NCBI GenBank assembly: GCA_020026375.1
Contig: JAHHQN010000005.1
Span: forward strand, 1 to 64,000
Reading direction: 5' to 3'
Length of the DNA: 64,000 nucleotides
From: Alistipes sp.
GTDB taxonomy: Bacteria; Bacteroidota; Bacteroidia; Bacteroidales; Rikenellaceae
The notes under the pieces were generated by a model. The model was not told the DNA's origin and made no database searches. It saw only the letters and a program-made list of their open reading frames with translations. Every line of letters starts with the position of its first letter. Position 1 is the stretch's first letter. The position numbers and the translations under genes were made by a program. This document shows positions 23,752-32,302 of this stretch, piece by piece.

Positions 23752-24471
23752 ATGATACACGATCTGATACATCATCTCTACATTCATATTCTGAAACGCA
23801 GAAAACACAAATCGCCCCAATGCTACATCAAATACCTCCGCAAGATAGGTGTGAGCATCGGCGAAAATATGAGAGTCGTAGACCCTCAAACGCTGGACAT
23901 CGACGACACACGCCCCTCGTTGGTGACCATTGGCGACAATGTGAGTTTCAACCGCAACTTCAGACTCTTCACCCACGATTTCGTCTCCGGTGTATTCCTT
24001 CGCAAATACAGCGATTTCATCAACTCGTCGGGTCATGTGACCATCGGCAACAATGTACGTTTCGGAATCAACTGCACCGTACTGAAGGGAGTGACCATCG
24101 GAGACAACTGCTTCATTGCCGCCAACTCAATGGTCATGCGCGACATTCCTTCCAACAGCATCGCCGGAGGTTCGCCTGCCAAGGTGCTCTGCACGCTGGA
24201 CGATTACTATGCCAAGCGACAGGAACGCTGCGAGGCGGAAGCCATAGAGTTCGCACGAAGCATCGCCGAGCGTTTCCACCGCCGTCCCGTGGCTTCCGAT
24301 TTCAAGGAGGAGTTTCCACTCTTTGTCGACAGCTCGAATGTCGAGGAGTATCTTTCGCAAATTCCCATCAAGAAACAGCTGGTCAATGAAGAAATTTACA
24401 GGGCATGGCTCGCTCACCACAAAGCCAAATATTCCTCGTTAGATGATTTTCTCAAGGCGGCAGGTCTTTAA
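23752..24471 (+). CDS. Hexapeptide-repeat acyltransferase
   Basis: A 239-residue left-handed beta-helix acyltransferase of the CatB/Maa type. Hexapeptide turns run from about residue 30 to 145 (IGVSIGENMRVVD, SLVTIGDNVSFNRN, GHVTIGNNVRFGINCTVLKG, VTIGDNCFIAANSMVMRDIP), ending in the cap SIAGGSPAKVLCTLDDYY. His74 in the RLFTHDF segment is the likely active-site base. Residues 160-239 form a helical extension of unknown role. Such enzymes O-acetylate sugars or polysaccharides. No glycosyltransferase cluster is nearby; it stands alone between two AT-rich repeat sites, so it could have been carried with the ParA cassette. Confidence 0.82.
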   Translation: MIHDLIHHLYIHILKRRKHKSPQCYIKYLRKIGVSIGENMRVVDPQTLDIDDTRPSLVTIGDNVSFNRNFRLFTHDFVSGVFLRKYSDFINSSGHVTIGNNVRFGINCTVLKGVTIGDNCFIAANSMVMRDIPSNSIAGGSPAKVLCTLDDYYAKRQERCEAEAIEFARSIAERFHRRPVASDFKEEFPLFVDSSNVEEYLSQIPIKKQLVNEEIYRAWLAHHKAKYSSLDDFLKAAGL

Positions 24472-24504
24472 GCCACAGCCCGACAGAAGAAGATATTTCA
24501 CAAC

Positions 24505-24542
24505 AACTGCCGACTCCGCATAGCACGGGTCGGCAGTTTTTT
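24505..24542 (+). terminator. Terminator of the acyltransferase gene
   Basis: AACTGCCGAC pairs with GTCGGCAGTT and is followed by TTTT. Confidence 0.85.
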
Positions 24543-24598
24543 ATGTAGTTCATCATACTGCAAACGGGCAATATATCAATACTTTGTCGATATTAGAA

Positions 24599-24643
24599 TA
24601 TATAATTACATAATTATAGGTTTATATAGTTATAGAATTATAG
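24599..24643. repeat. AT-rich repeat site 4
   Basis: TATATAATTACATAATTATA at 24599-24618, nearly palindromic, followed by TTATATAGTTATAGAATTAT. It lies 1.1 kb beyond the ParA pair, past the acyltransferase. The rest of the 24472-24814 gap holds the terminator listed above and no gene. Confidence 0.6.
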
Positions 24644-24814
24644 TTTGAGGGCGGAGTACGGGCTAACGAAAGGAACATGGCGCCCCTCTGTCACTGTTTT
24701 CTCTCGCTCCACCACCGTCCTGCTATTTTCTTTCAACAAATATTTCCCCGACAAAAGACCATATTTTCTAAAAATTTGTCTACTTTTACTCATTAAATTC
24801 AAGACCCAGAAATT

Positions 24815-26479
24815 ATGGTAAAGATTTTCTGTGTAAATACACAAACCAGTAAAACATTTCCCGAAGGAACGACTCTGATGGAGATGCTGCCCGAATTTGA
24901 GTTCGAACAGCCCTACCCCATTCTCTCCGCCAAGGTGAACAACGTCAGCCAAGGATTGAAATACCGCGCTTTCAACAGCCGCCAAGTCGAATTTTTGGAT
25001 TACAGATCCTACCTCGGACGCAGCGTCTATTGCAACTCGCTCTGCTTCCTGATGTGCAAGGCCACCGTGGACATCTTCCCCAAGGCCAAGGTGACCATCA
25101 GACGCCCCATCTCGAAGGGCTACTTCTGCACCATCGACAAAGGCGACGGCACCACCCTCACCGAGGAGGAGTTGGAGATGATACGCCGCCGCATGACCGA
25201 GATTGTGGAGCTGGATATGCCCTTCCGCCGCTGGGAGGTGAGATTGGACGAAGCCATTGAAATCTTCAAGAACCTCGGCTATGACGACAAGGTGAAACTC
25301 CTGCAAACCTCGAACGATGTATATGTCAATTACTACACCTTGGGTGACACCCCCGACTACTACTACGATGTGTTGTTGTCGAGCACGGGTTACATGAAGG
25401 TGTGGAGTCTTTCCATGTACCGCGGAGGTCTGCTTCTGCGCGTTCCCGACCGTCACGCCCCCGAACAGCTCGCCCCCTTCCACGAGCAGCCCAAGACCTT
25501 CGAGATTTTCTCGGAGAGCCTGCGCTGGAACAAAATCATGGGATTGGAGAATGTTGGCGATGTGAATCTGGCATGTGCTCGCGGTGAGGCCTCCGACCTG
25601 ATTAAGGTCGCCGAGGCGCTCCAGGAGAAGAAAATCGTACAAATCGCCGAGGAAATCAACCGCCGTGTACACCTCGAGACGCCCACACGCATCGTGCTGA
25701 TTACGGGTCCGAGCAGCAGCGGCAAATCGACCTTCTGCAAGCGACTGAGCATACAGCTCAAGGCGTGCGGACTCCACCCCGTGTCGTTCTCCACCGATGA
25801 CTACTTCGTCAATCGACTCGACACCCCCAAGTTGCCCGACGGCTCTTACGACTTCGACAACTTCGACACCGTGGACCACGAATACCTCCAGAACGACATC
25901 ATCCGTCTGCTCAACGGCGAGACGGTGGAAGTTCCAGAGTACAACTTCACAACCGGTATCCGCGAGATGAACGGCAAGCGTCTCAAATTGGAGGAGGGCA
26001 TGGTGCTCCTCGTGGAGGGTATCCACGCGCTGAACCCCCGACTCACCGACCGCGTGCCCGACGAGTCGAAGTACAAGATTTTCATCAACACCATCACCAG
26101 CATCTCGCTCGACGACCACAACTGCATTCCCACCAGCGACAACCGTCTGCTGCGCCGCATCATGCGCGACTTCAACAAGGGTGCCTTCACCGCGCGCGAG
26201 TCCATCTCCAACTGGCCCAACGTGCGCCGCGCGGAGGTCAAATGGATTTACTCGTTCCAGGAGAATGCCGATGTGATGTTCAACTCGACCTATATTCTGG
26301 AGTTTGCCGTCCTGCGTGCCCACGCCGAGCATATTCTGATGACCATACCCAAGAATTGTCCCGAATACAGCGATGCCCACCGTCTGAAGAAGTTCCTCAG
26401 CTACTTCACCCCCGTGTCGGACAAGGATATTCCTGCCACATCGCTTATCCGAAGTTTCATCGGCGGAAGCAGTCTGTAA
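24815..26479 (+). CDS. Nucleoside (uridine) kinase with TGS-like N terminus
   Basis: A 554-residue protein. Residues 1-60 look like a TGS domain (TSKTFPEGTTLMEMLPEF), followed by a threonyl-tRNA-synthetase-like editing-fold region to about 200. The C-terminal half is a P-loop uridine/phosphoribulokinase-type domain: IVLITGPSSSGKSTFCKRLS near residue 290, FSTDDYFVNR, YDFDNFDTVDHEYL, and LVEGIHALNP. This large fused form is common in Bacteroidetes and annotated as nucleoside kinase; it should phosphorylate uridine or cytidine in pyrimidine salvage. The function of the N-terminal part is not known. Monocistronic, with a strong terminator 34 bp after the stop. Confidence 0.88.
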   Translation: MVKIFCVNTQTSKTFPEGTTLMEMLPEFEFEQPYPILSAKVNNVSQGLKYRAFNSRQVEFLDYRSYLGRSVYCNSLCFLMCKATVDIFPKAKVTIRRPISKGYFCTIDKGDGTTLTEEELEMIRRRMTEIVELDMPFRRWEVRLDEAIEIFKNLGYDDKVKLLQTSNDVYVNYYTLGDTPDYYYDVLLSSTGYMKVWSLSMYRGGLLLRVPDRHAPEQLAPFHEQPKTFEIFSESLRWNKIMGLENVGDVNLACARGEASDLIKVAEALQEKKIVQIAEEINRRVHLETPTRIVLITGPSSSGKSTFCKRLSIQLKACGLHPVSFSTDDYFVNRLDTPKLPDGSYDFDNFDTVDHEYLQNDIIRLLNGETVEVPEYNFTTGIREMNGKRLKLEEGMVLLVEGIHALNPRLTDRVPDESKYKIFINTITSISLDDHNCIPTSDNRLLRRIMRDFNKGAFTARESISNWPNVRRAEVKWIYSFQENADVMFNSTYILEFAVLRAHAEHILMTIPKNCPEYSDAHRLKKFLSYFTPVSDKDIPATSLIRSFIGGSSL

Positions 26480-26512
26480 AAAGCCGTCTTTCGGTCGAAA
26501 TACCACAACAAC

Positions 26513-26553
26513 AAAAGCCGTGCCCCCCCCACTGGAAAGGACACGGCTTTTTT
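26513..26553 (+). terminator. Terminator of the nucleoside kinase gene
   Basis: AAAAGCCGTG pairs with CACGGCTTTT and is followed by TTTT. Confidence 0.85.
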
Positions 26554-26625
26554 ACGGGCTTTTGCGCCCCTGTTTCCCGCGATGGGGCATTCGCCCGGCT
26601 ACGACATCATGCGAACGTCACAACG

Positions 26626-26662
26626 CAAAAAAAGAGAGGGTTACCCAAGGGCAACCCTCTCT
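26626..26662 (-). terminator. Terminator of the glpTQ-porin transcript
   Basis: Stem AGAGAGGGTT with AACCCTCTCT around a 10-nt loop, with a T run on the minus-strand exit side, 33 bp past the porin stop. Confidence 0.85.
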
Positions 26663-26695
26663 CAACGAAACTAAAGTTCAAAATAAACAATCACA

Positions 26696-28039
26696 TTAGA
26701 ACTGGAATACCAGACGACCCTGGAGTACGTGGAAGTTCTTGTCATAAACGTACTTGTCGCGGTCGAGGTGGTTATAGGTGTAGCTTACCATGAACTGAGC
26801 GAACTTGTTGAAAGCGTAGTTCAGACCTACGGTTGCAGAGTGCATGTTACCACCACCGATACTCTTCGAAGTAGCGGGATAGTCGGCAATCACACCGTTG
26901 GGATAGTACTGGTCACGAGCTGCCGAGTAGTACTCACCGTCAACGAGGTCGTTCAAACCTGTGAAGCTGTAACGAGCGACAACCTCCAGCGACTTGCCAT
27001 TGAGACCCTTCAGCACACCATCCTCATTGCTGTAACGGTAGTCACCACCGAAGATTTTGTAGCCTGCCTCGATGTAACCGCCCATGAAGTTGTTTGTGCC
27101 GAGAGGATTACCACCTCTCCAGCTCTCCAACGAACCCCAAGAGTCGATAGAACCCAAACCGTTGAAGAAGAGTGTCTCATCGTCACGGTCCTTGGTTACG
27201 GCCTTGTAGAGGTACTCACCACGAACGAAGAAGTCGGGAGTCTTGTACAGAGCCTCAACGCTGAAGTTGTAGATGTTGTCGGCCCAAGGCATGGTAGCCG
27301 AAACGAACTGGAACTTGTCGACATAAGTCTCCAAAGCTGTACCCATAGAGTGAGAAGTCTTCAATACGTTGCCGCTGATGACCTCACCGGTAGAGATTTT
27401 GGCATAACGGAAGGTTGCACCTACATGCAAAGTCTTCTGCTTGTCATTGATGGGACGATACAACCAACGACCGCCGACAGAAACACCCTGGAAACCGGCA
27501 ATCTGATCGTTGTACTTGTTCTCGGCGAAGATACCCTGATTGGCGAAGAACTTGTCGTTGTAGAACTTGTAGCTGATACCCAGTTCACGACCAATAGACA
27601 ATGCGCTGACAGCACCGGGACGTGCGATGAAGTGCATACTACCACGGCTGGTGTTGTTGTTCATCGATGCGGGGTTGTTATAGTAACCAGCCTTGAAAGC
27701 GTGGAAACCACACTCGGTGGGCAGAGTGTACTGCAGGAAGATGTTCTTCTGCGAGAACTTGCCACCCGAGAAATCGAAGTCGGCATAGAAATACCAATCC
27801 TTATAAGACATCGAGGTACGGATACGCGCATCGGTGATGGCAGCACCCGACTTCACGGGAGTATAATCTGAATGGTAGTAAGCAGCATCGGCCATGAAAC
27901 GTGCGCCGACGGTGAACTTCACCTCTTCGCTCTTGTTCTCTACCTTGATAACAGGGTCACTGTCGAAATCCTGTGCATGAACCGCAGTGGATGCAAGAGC
28001 CATGACCGCAAAAACGGGTAAGAAATAATATTTTTTCAT
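26696..28039 (-). CDS. OprO/OprP-type phosphate-selective porin
   Basis: A 447-residue outer-membrane protein: signal peptide (KKYYFLPVFAVMALASTAVHA), then a barrel that ends in phenylalanine (RLVFQF), as outer-membrane porins do. KFTVGARFMADAAYYHSDY near residue 42, a strand rich in Asp/Tyr pairs, and NKFAQFMVSYTYNHLDRDKY near the end agree with the polyphosphate-selective porin O/P family. It is the last gene after glpT and glpQ, 46 bp from glpQ, so it probably admits phosphate-containing glycerol compounds to the periplasm. Ion selectivity is inferred from family and context. Confidence 0.82.
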   Translation of the reverse strand: MKKYYFLPVFAVMALASTAVHAQDFDSDPVIKVENKSEEVKFTVGARFMADAAYYHSDYTPVKSGAAITDARIRTSMSYKDWYFYADFDFSGGKFSQKNIFLQYTLPTECGFHAFKAGYYNNPASMNNNTSRGSMHFIARPGAVSALSIGRELGISYKFYNDKFFANQGIFAENKYNDQIAGFQGVSVGGRWLYRPINDKQKTLHVGATFRYAKISTGEVISGNVLKTSHSMGTALETYVDKFQFVSATMPWADNIYNFSVEALYKTPDFFVRGEYLYKAVTKDRDDETLFFNGLGSIDSWGSLESWRGGNPLGTNNFMGGYIEAGYKIFGGDYRYSNEDGVLKGLNGKSLEVVARYSFTGLNDLVDGEYYSAARDQYYPNGVIADYPATSKSIGGGNMHSATVGLNYAFNKFAQFMVSYTYNHLDRDKYVYDKNFHVLQGRLVFQF

Positions 28040-28085
28040 ATCGGTATATTCAAGTTTAGTTTAGAAAATTGAGTAAAACAATCTT

Positions 28086-29507
28086 TTAGTAACCCAGTGC
28101 CTCAAGAACCTCGACCGGCTCGCGAACTGTCTGTGCAGCATCCTTCGAGCGAAGACCGTTGTCGATGAAGTACTTCAAGGTCAACTCTGTACGGTTGGTG
28201 AAAGCGCCGTCGCCGTAGATGCCGTGGAGCAGGTCATCGAAGGGAACGGTGTTACCCCAGTTGTACAAACCGAAATATTTACCCATCTGTGCGTAAGAGT
28301 CAAACGAATAGGGGTGATTGAGCATACCCGACTTCTTGATGAGGTAAGCCATCCAGGGAGCGTTCAACTCGGGATAGTTGTTGGGAGCACCAGCAATGCA
28401 GGGACCGATGATGTGAGCCCTGTTGGCAAGAGCAAGGTTGATGAAGTCGGCGTAACCGGCAGGAGTTACCTCCTTGAGGTCGGTAGCACCCTCACCTGCC
28501 CACAACAAGAAGCACATGGGAACCTTACCCTCGAACTTCTGTGCGGTACGACCCAGCGACTGGAGCGAGAAGGTCTGGAGAATTACCTTACCGTTGGTAT
28601 TACCTACGTTCACCTTACCATTTCTATAAAAAGCGGTATCCGATTCCGGCTTTGTGATGATGTTCCAGCCCAGACGATCCAACTCGGCATATACGCGCTC
28701 CTCGAAGTCAGAGGGGTTCAACCACGACTCCTTGAACTCGATGTAGATACCGGGACGGTTACCTGTATCGGCGGGGTCGTTCTCATACTCGAAAGTATAG
28801 GTCAGCGAGTGGTTGAACTTGCCCACGCTGTTCGAGTCGTCCCATTTACCCGTAATCTTGTAGATACGCTTGCCGTTCTCGTCTCTCTTCAGACGCATAC
28901 CCTCGGCATAACGAATCTGGTCTTCGAGCGAAGAGATGTAGAGCTGCTTGTCGACAAAGCCCTCGCGAGCCTGCTCCATGCTCGACTCGTTGAACCACGA
29001 ACCTGCATCGAGTTTCAACAGCTCCTCGTACATGTAAGAGCTGGCGTTGTAGGGACGGAACGTAGCCACGTCACGCTTGTAAAGCTTCTCGGCCTCTTCG
29101 GGCGTGCAACCGTGGTCGATGTAGAACTGCTTGCGGGTGTGGGGCACATACTCGCCGTAGACATTCTCGATGTCGGTGGTACGACACAGGTTGTCGTCGT
29201 GGTTGGCCAGAATCACACCGTCCTTCGAGCACTGGAGGTCCGACTCCAGATAGTCGGCACCCATCTCACGCGCCCAACGCCATGCGGCCTCGGTCTCCTC
29301 GGGAGCCCAAAATGTAGAGCCACGGTGAGCCATGACTGCAAAGGGAGGAACATAATCACGTACAGCCTGCATTTCAGGCGAGATGCGATTCACGGATACA
29401 CGGGTGGCATCTTCGTTGATGTTCACGAAATCCTGATGCTCACAGCCGGTGAGCATCAACGCTGCCACACTAATGGTTGCACCAAATTTGACAAGGTTCT
29501 TAATCAT
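28086..29507 (-). CDS. glpQ: Glycerophosphodiester phosphodiesterase, lipoprotein
   Basis: A 473-residue lipoprotein (VKFGATISVAALMLTGC, Cys at residue 22) that hydrolyses glycerophosphodiesters to glycerol-3-phosphate and an alcohol. The GDPD active-site motifs are near the N terminus: FAVMAHRGSTFWAPEETEAA with the catalytic His-Arg, then YLESDLQCSKDGVILANHDD with the metal-binding Glu and Asp and second catalytic His. IYIEFKESW is the later core strand. It is longer than the 330-360 residues of typical GlpQ, with insertions around residues 110-210. The ATG at 29507 gives the signal peptide; a longer in-frame extension into glpT was rejected. It lies 34 bp after glpT in an evident operon. 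Confidence 0.92.
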   Translation of the reverse strand: MIKNLVKFGATISVAALMLTGCEHQDFVNINEDATRVSVNRISPEMQAVRDYVPPFAVMAHRGSTFWAPEETEAAWRWAREMGADYLESDLQCSKDGVILANHDDNLCRTTDIENVYGEYVPHTRKQFYIDHGCTPEEAEKLYKRDVATFRPYNASSYMYEELLKLDAGSWFNESSMEQAREGFVDKQLYISSLEDQIRYAEGMRLKRDENGKRIYKITGKWDDSNSVGKFNHSLTYTFEYENDPADTGNRPGIYIEFKESWLNPSDFEERVYAELDRLGWNIITKPESDTAFYRNGKVNVGNTNGKVILQTFSLQSLGRTAQKFEGKVPMCFLLWAGEGATDLKEVTPAGYADFINLALANRAHIIGPCIAGAPNNYPELNAPWMAYLIKKSGMLNHPYSFDSYAQMGKYFGLYNWGNTVPFDDLLHGIYGDGAFTNRTELTLKYFIDNGLRSKDAAQTVREPVEVLEALGY

Positions 29508-29541
29508 AATTAAAAATTTAGTTTTAAAAAAAATGATTCTA

Positions 29542-30927
29542 TTATTTTTTGGATAATAACACTTTCTCGTCTTTGTAGGTAAACATCGTGAAGACGATGG
29601 CCAGTGCACAAGCAGCGAGCAGCATCAGGAAGGTCCAGTTCCAACCGGCCTCAGATACATAACCGATGACGATGTTGGCAAGGATAGCCGTACCGAAGAA
29701 GTAACCGAAGAAACCGGTCAGACCTGCTGCGGTACCTGCCGCATTCTTCGGAGCCAAATCCAAAGCCTGCACACCGATGAGCATCACAGGACCGTAGATG
29801 AAGAAACCAATACCGATGAGCGAGAGTGTAACGATGGTCGAGTTGTCGGAGAACTGCCAGTAGAGCAGAATGAAGACTGCCACGATAGCCATGAAGATGG
29901 AAGTGGTGAGTGCACGGCCGCCCTTGAAGACCTTATCCGAAATCCAACCGCAAATCAGAGTACCGGGGATAGCGGCGAACTCATAAGCGAAGTAAGCCCA
30001 GCCGGCCTCCTTGATGTTGTAACCCTGAGTCTCCATGAGGAACTTGGGTGCCCAGTCCAAACATCCGTAACGCACCATGTAAACAAAGGCGTTGGCGATG
30101 GCGATGAACCACAACATCTTGTTGTTCAATACATACTTAAAGAAAATATCCTTTGACGATAGTACCTCTTCCGATTTCTCGCTGTAGTTCTTCGGGTAGT
30201 CGTTGCGATACTGCTCAATGGAGGGAAGACCACATGACTGCGGAGTGTCGCGAATCAGAAGGTAAGCCAAAACAGCGATGAAGAGTGCAACGGCTGCGGG
30301 GAATACATAAGTACCGATGAGGAAGTAGTAGCTTTCGTTGGCACCATAGAACCACGAACCGAACCACATAGCACCATAAGCAGCCATAGGACCGATAACG
30401 GCACCACCCACATTGTGGGCGCAGTTCCAAATCGACATCTTCATACCGCGCTCGTTCTGTGAGAACCAGTGAGTCATCACACGACCGCACGGAGGCCAGC
30501 CCATACCGTTAAACCAACCGACCAGGAAGTTGAGTACGGTCATCAGCACGATAGCCCACATCTTGTTTTCGGGGCCGAACGCCATGACGGGAACGATCAT
30601 GAACATCATCGAAAGAGCGGCCAGCACCAGACCCAGAGGCAGGAACACACGCGCGTTGCTGCGGTCCGAAACCGAACCCATCAGGAATTTCGACAGCGCA
30701 TAGGCGATAGCATTCATCGAGAGGACGATACCCAGTTCACCCTTGTCGAAGCCGAACTCTCCCAGGAAAGGAATTGCCATGGAGAAGTTCTTGCGCACGA
30801 TGTAGAAACCGGCATAACCGATGAATATACCCAGGAATACCTGCCAGCGCAGGCTCTTGTAGGTAGCGTCCACCTTGTCGGCGGGCATCTCCTCCTTGAA
30901 GGCAGGAGGCGTTAATAAATTCCACAT
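29542..30927 (-). CDS. glpT: Glycerol-3-phosphate:phosphate antiporter GlpT
   Basis: A 461-residue MFS transporter of the organophosphate:phosphate antiporter family. Visible are 12 hydrophobic segments, YKSLRWQVFLGIFIGYAGFYIVRKNFSMA near residue 23 with the substrate-binding Arg, SDRSNARVFLPLG, and GMGWPPCGRVMTHWFSQNERG around residue 141, the OPA-family signature. It imports the glycerol-3-phosphate released by GlpQ in exchange for phosphate. The order glpT-glpQ-porin with short gaps indicates one transcript, started from the TACTTTTG box at 30969 or by read-through from glpC. Confidence 0.95.
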   Translation of the reverse strand: MWNLLTPPAFKEEMPADKVDATYKSLRWQVFLGIFIGYAGFYIVRKNFSMAIPFLGEFGFDKGELGIVLSMNAIAYALSKFLMGSVSDRSNARVFLPLGLVLAALSMMFMIVPVMAFGPENKMWAIVLMTVLNFLVGWFNGMGWPPCGRVMTHWFSQNERGMKMSIWNCAHNVGGAVIGPMAAYGAMWFGSWFYGANESYYFLIGTYVFPAAVALFIAVLAYLLIRDTPQSCGLPSIEQYRNDYPKNYSEKSEEVLSSKDIFFKYVLNNKMLWFIAIANAFVYMVRYGCLDWAPKFLMETQGYNIKEAGWAYFAYEFAAIPGTLICGWISDKVFKGGRALTTSIFMAIVAVFILLYWQFSDNSTIVTLSLIGIGFFIYGPVMLIGVQALDLAPKNAAGTAAGLTGFFGYFFGTAILANIVIGYVSEAGWNWTFLMLLAACALAIVFTMFTYKDEKVLLSKK

Positions 30928-30968
30928 AATGTTAAAGATTTAGGTTTTTATTGTTTCAAAATTTTTTG

Positions 30969-30976
30969 CAAAAGTA
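30969..30976 (-). promoter_or_regulatory. -7 box TACTTTTG for glpT
   Basis: Minus-strand TAnnTTTG box with a TTTG element 21 bp upstream, in the 124-bp gap between glpC and glpT, 41 bp before the glpT start. Confidence 0.65.
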
Positions 30977-31051
30977 AGTCAAAAGTTACATATTCCTCAA
31001 AATTCGTATTACTATAAAGTTAAGAGATTTTGCCGAAGTTGTTACTTTTTT

Positions 31052-32290
31052 TTAACGGGAATTCAACCTGAAGGTCGCCTCCACGTCGAGCGCCTCGGCC
31101 AAAACCGAAATGGGGTGCTTCACTTTCAGCGAAGTAGACATCTCGATCTGCCATTTGCAGGTCTCGCAATCGGTGGAAACAAAATCCACGCCCGAAGTTT
31201 CAATCTGACGGAACAACGGTGCTCCGATGGCCTGCGAGGTGGCGTAATTCTCCTTCTTGAAACCGTAGGTACCACCAATACCGCAGCAGTGCGACTCGAG
31301 TACCGTGAGCTTCACACCGGGAATCATTCTCAGCAGCGAGGTCGAGTAGATGCTCCAGCCCAGCTTCTCCATGTGGCAGGGGGTATGATAGGCGATGGCG
31401 GCCTTGTAGTCCTTCTTGAAGCGCAGCTGCACGCGGCCCTCGTCGAGCAGACGGTAGATAAAGCGTGTGGCCAGATTGATGCTGTCGCGCACATCGGCGT
31501 TGTCGACACCCAGAATGTGGGGATACTCGTCGCGCATGGTGAAAATACAGGTCGACGAAGCACCGATGACTTCGCGGCGGTCGACCTTCACAGAACGGCG
31601 GATATTCTCCACATTGCCTTCGGCCTGACGCTTGGCCTTGTCAATCAGTCCGTTGGACATCAGCGCCACACCGCAGCACTTCTCGTTCTCCATCAGGTGG
31701 ACACCATAGCCCAGCGCGTTGAGCACCTTGACCATGTCCTTACCCAGCTGCGGATAGTTGTAGTTGATGTAGCAGCCGTGGAAGAAGGTGACGTGGTGGG
31801 GGAACTCGTCCTGTCGTGAGGCAGCGTTCTTGCGGAACCACTTTTCGAAGGTTTGCGAAGCATAGCTGGGGAAGGTGCGGTGGGCATCAATCTTGAAGAG
31901 CGAGTCCATGACCATCTTCACGGGCTTGAACCCTACCGACAGATTCACCACGGGAGCCATCTTGGTGGCCAGCGAACCCATGAAGTCGGTATTGGCCAGC
32001 ATGTTCTCGCGCAGGCCGGGCTTCTTCTTGCTGTACTTGATTTTGGCCAGCTGGATAATGTCGCCAATCTTCACCCCCGAGGGGCAGGCCACCTCGCAAC
32101 GCTTGCAGTTGAGACAGTATTTCAATGCCTCGTCGTAGAACGCCGCGCCCTTCAGACGCAGACGCTCACCGTCGGGGCCGGCCTGCTTGGGACCCGGATA
32201 GAGGGGATTGACCTCCAGCACCGGACAGTAGACCGTACACACCGAACATTTCAGACACTGTTCGAAATTGTTATCGTTTGTAGTATTCAT
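31052..32290 (-). CDS. glpC: Anaerobic glycerol-3-phosphate dehydrogenase subunit C
   Basis: A 412-residue iron-sulfur subunit that links GlpAB to the membrane quinone pool. It has two 4Fe-4S motifs near the N terminus, CLKCSVCTVYCP (residues 12-23) and CLNCKRCEVACP (about 59-70), and two CCG (cysteine-rich) domains with ENEKCCGVALMSNG and ESHCCGIGGTYGF. The length is normal. Third gene of glpABC; the gap to glpB is 12 bp. Confidence 0.95.
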   Translation of the reverse strand: MNTTNDNNFEQCLKCSVCTVYCPVLEVNPLYPGPKQAGPDGERLRLKGAAFYDEALKYCLNCKRCEVACPSGVKIGDIIQLAKIKYSKKKPGLRENMLANTDFMGSLATKMAPVVNLSVGFKPVKMVMDSLFKIDAHRTFPSYASQTFEKWFRKNAASRQDEFPHHVTFFHGCYINYNYPQLGKDMVKVLNALGYGVHLMENEKCCGVALMSNGLIDKAKRQAEGNVENIRRSVKVDRREVIGASSTCIFTMRDEYPHILGVDNADVRDSINLATRFIYRLLDEGRVQLRFKKDYKAAIAYHTPCHMEKLGWSIYSTSLLRMIPGVKLTVLESHCCGIGGTYGFKKENYATSQAIGAPLFRQIETSGVDFVSTDCETCKWQIEMSTSLKVKHPISVLAEALDVEATFRLNSR

Positions 32291-32302
32291 CGTATTGACT
32301 CC

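Noticed and set aside
24638..26506. 622-codon minus-strand open frame opposite the nucleoside kinase
   Set aside because: Antisense shadow; the plus strand encodes a complete P-loop kinase with conserved motifs.
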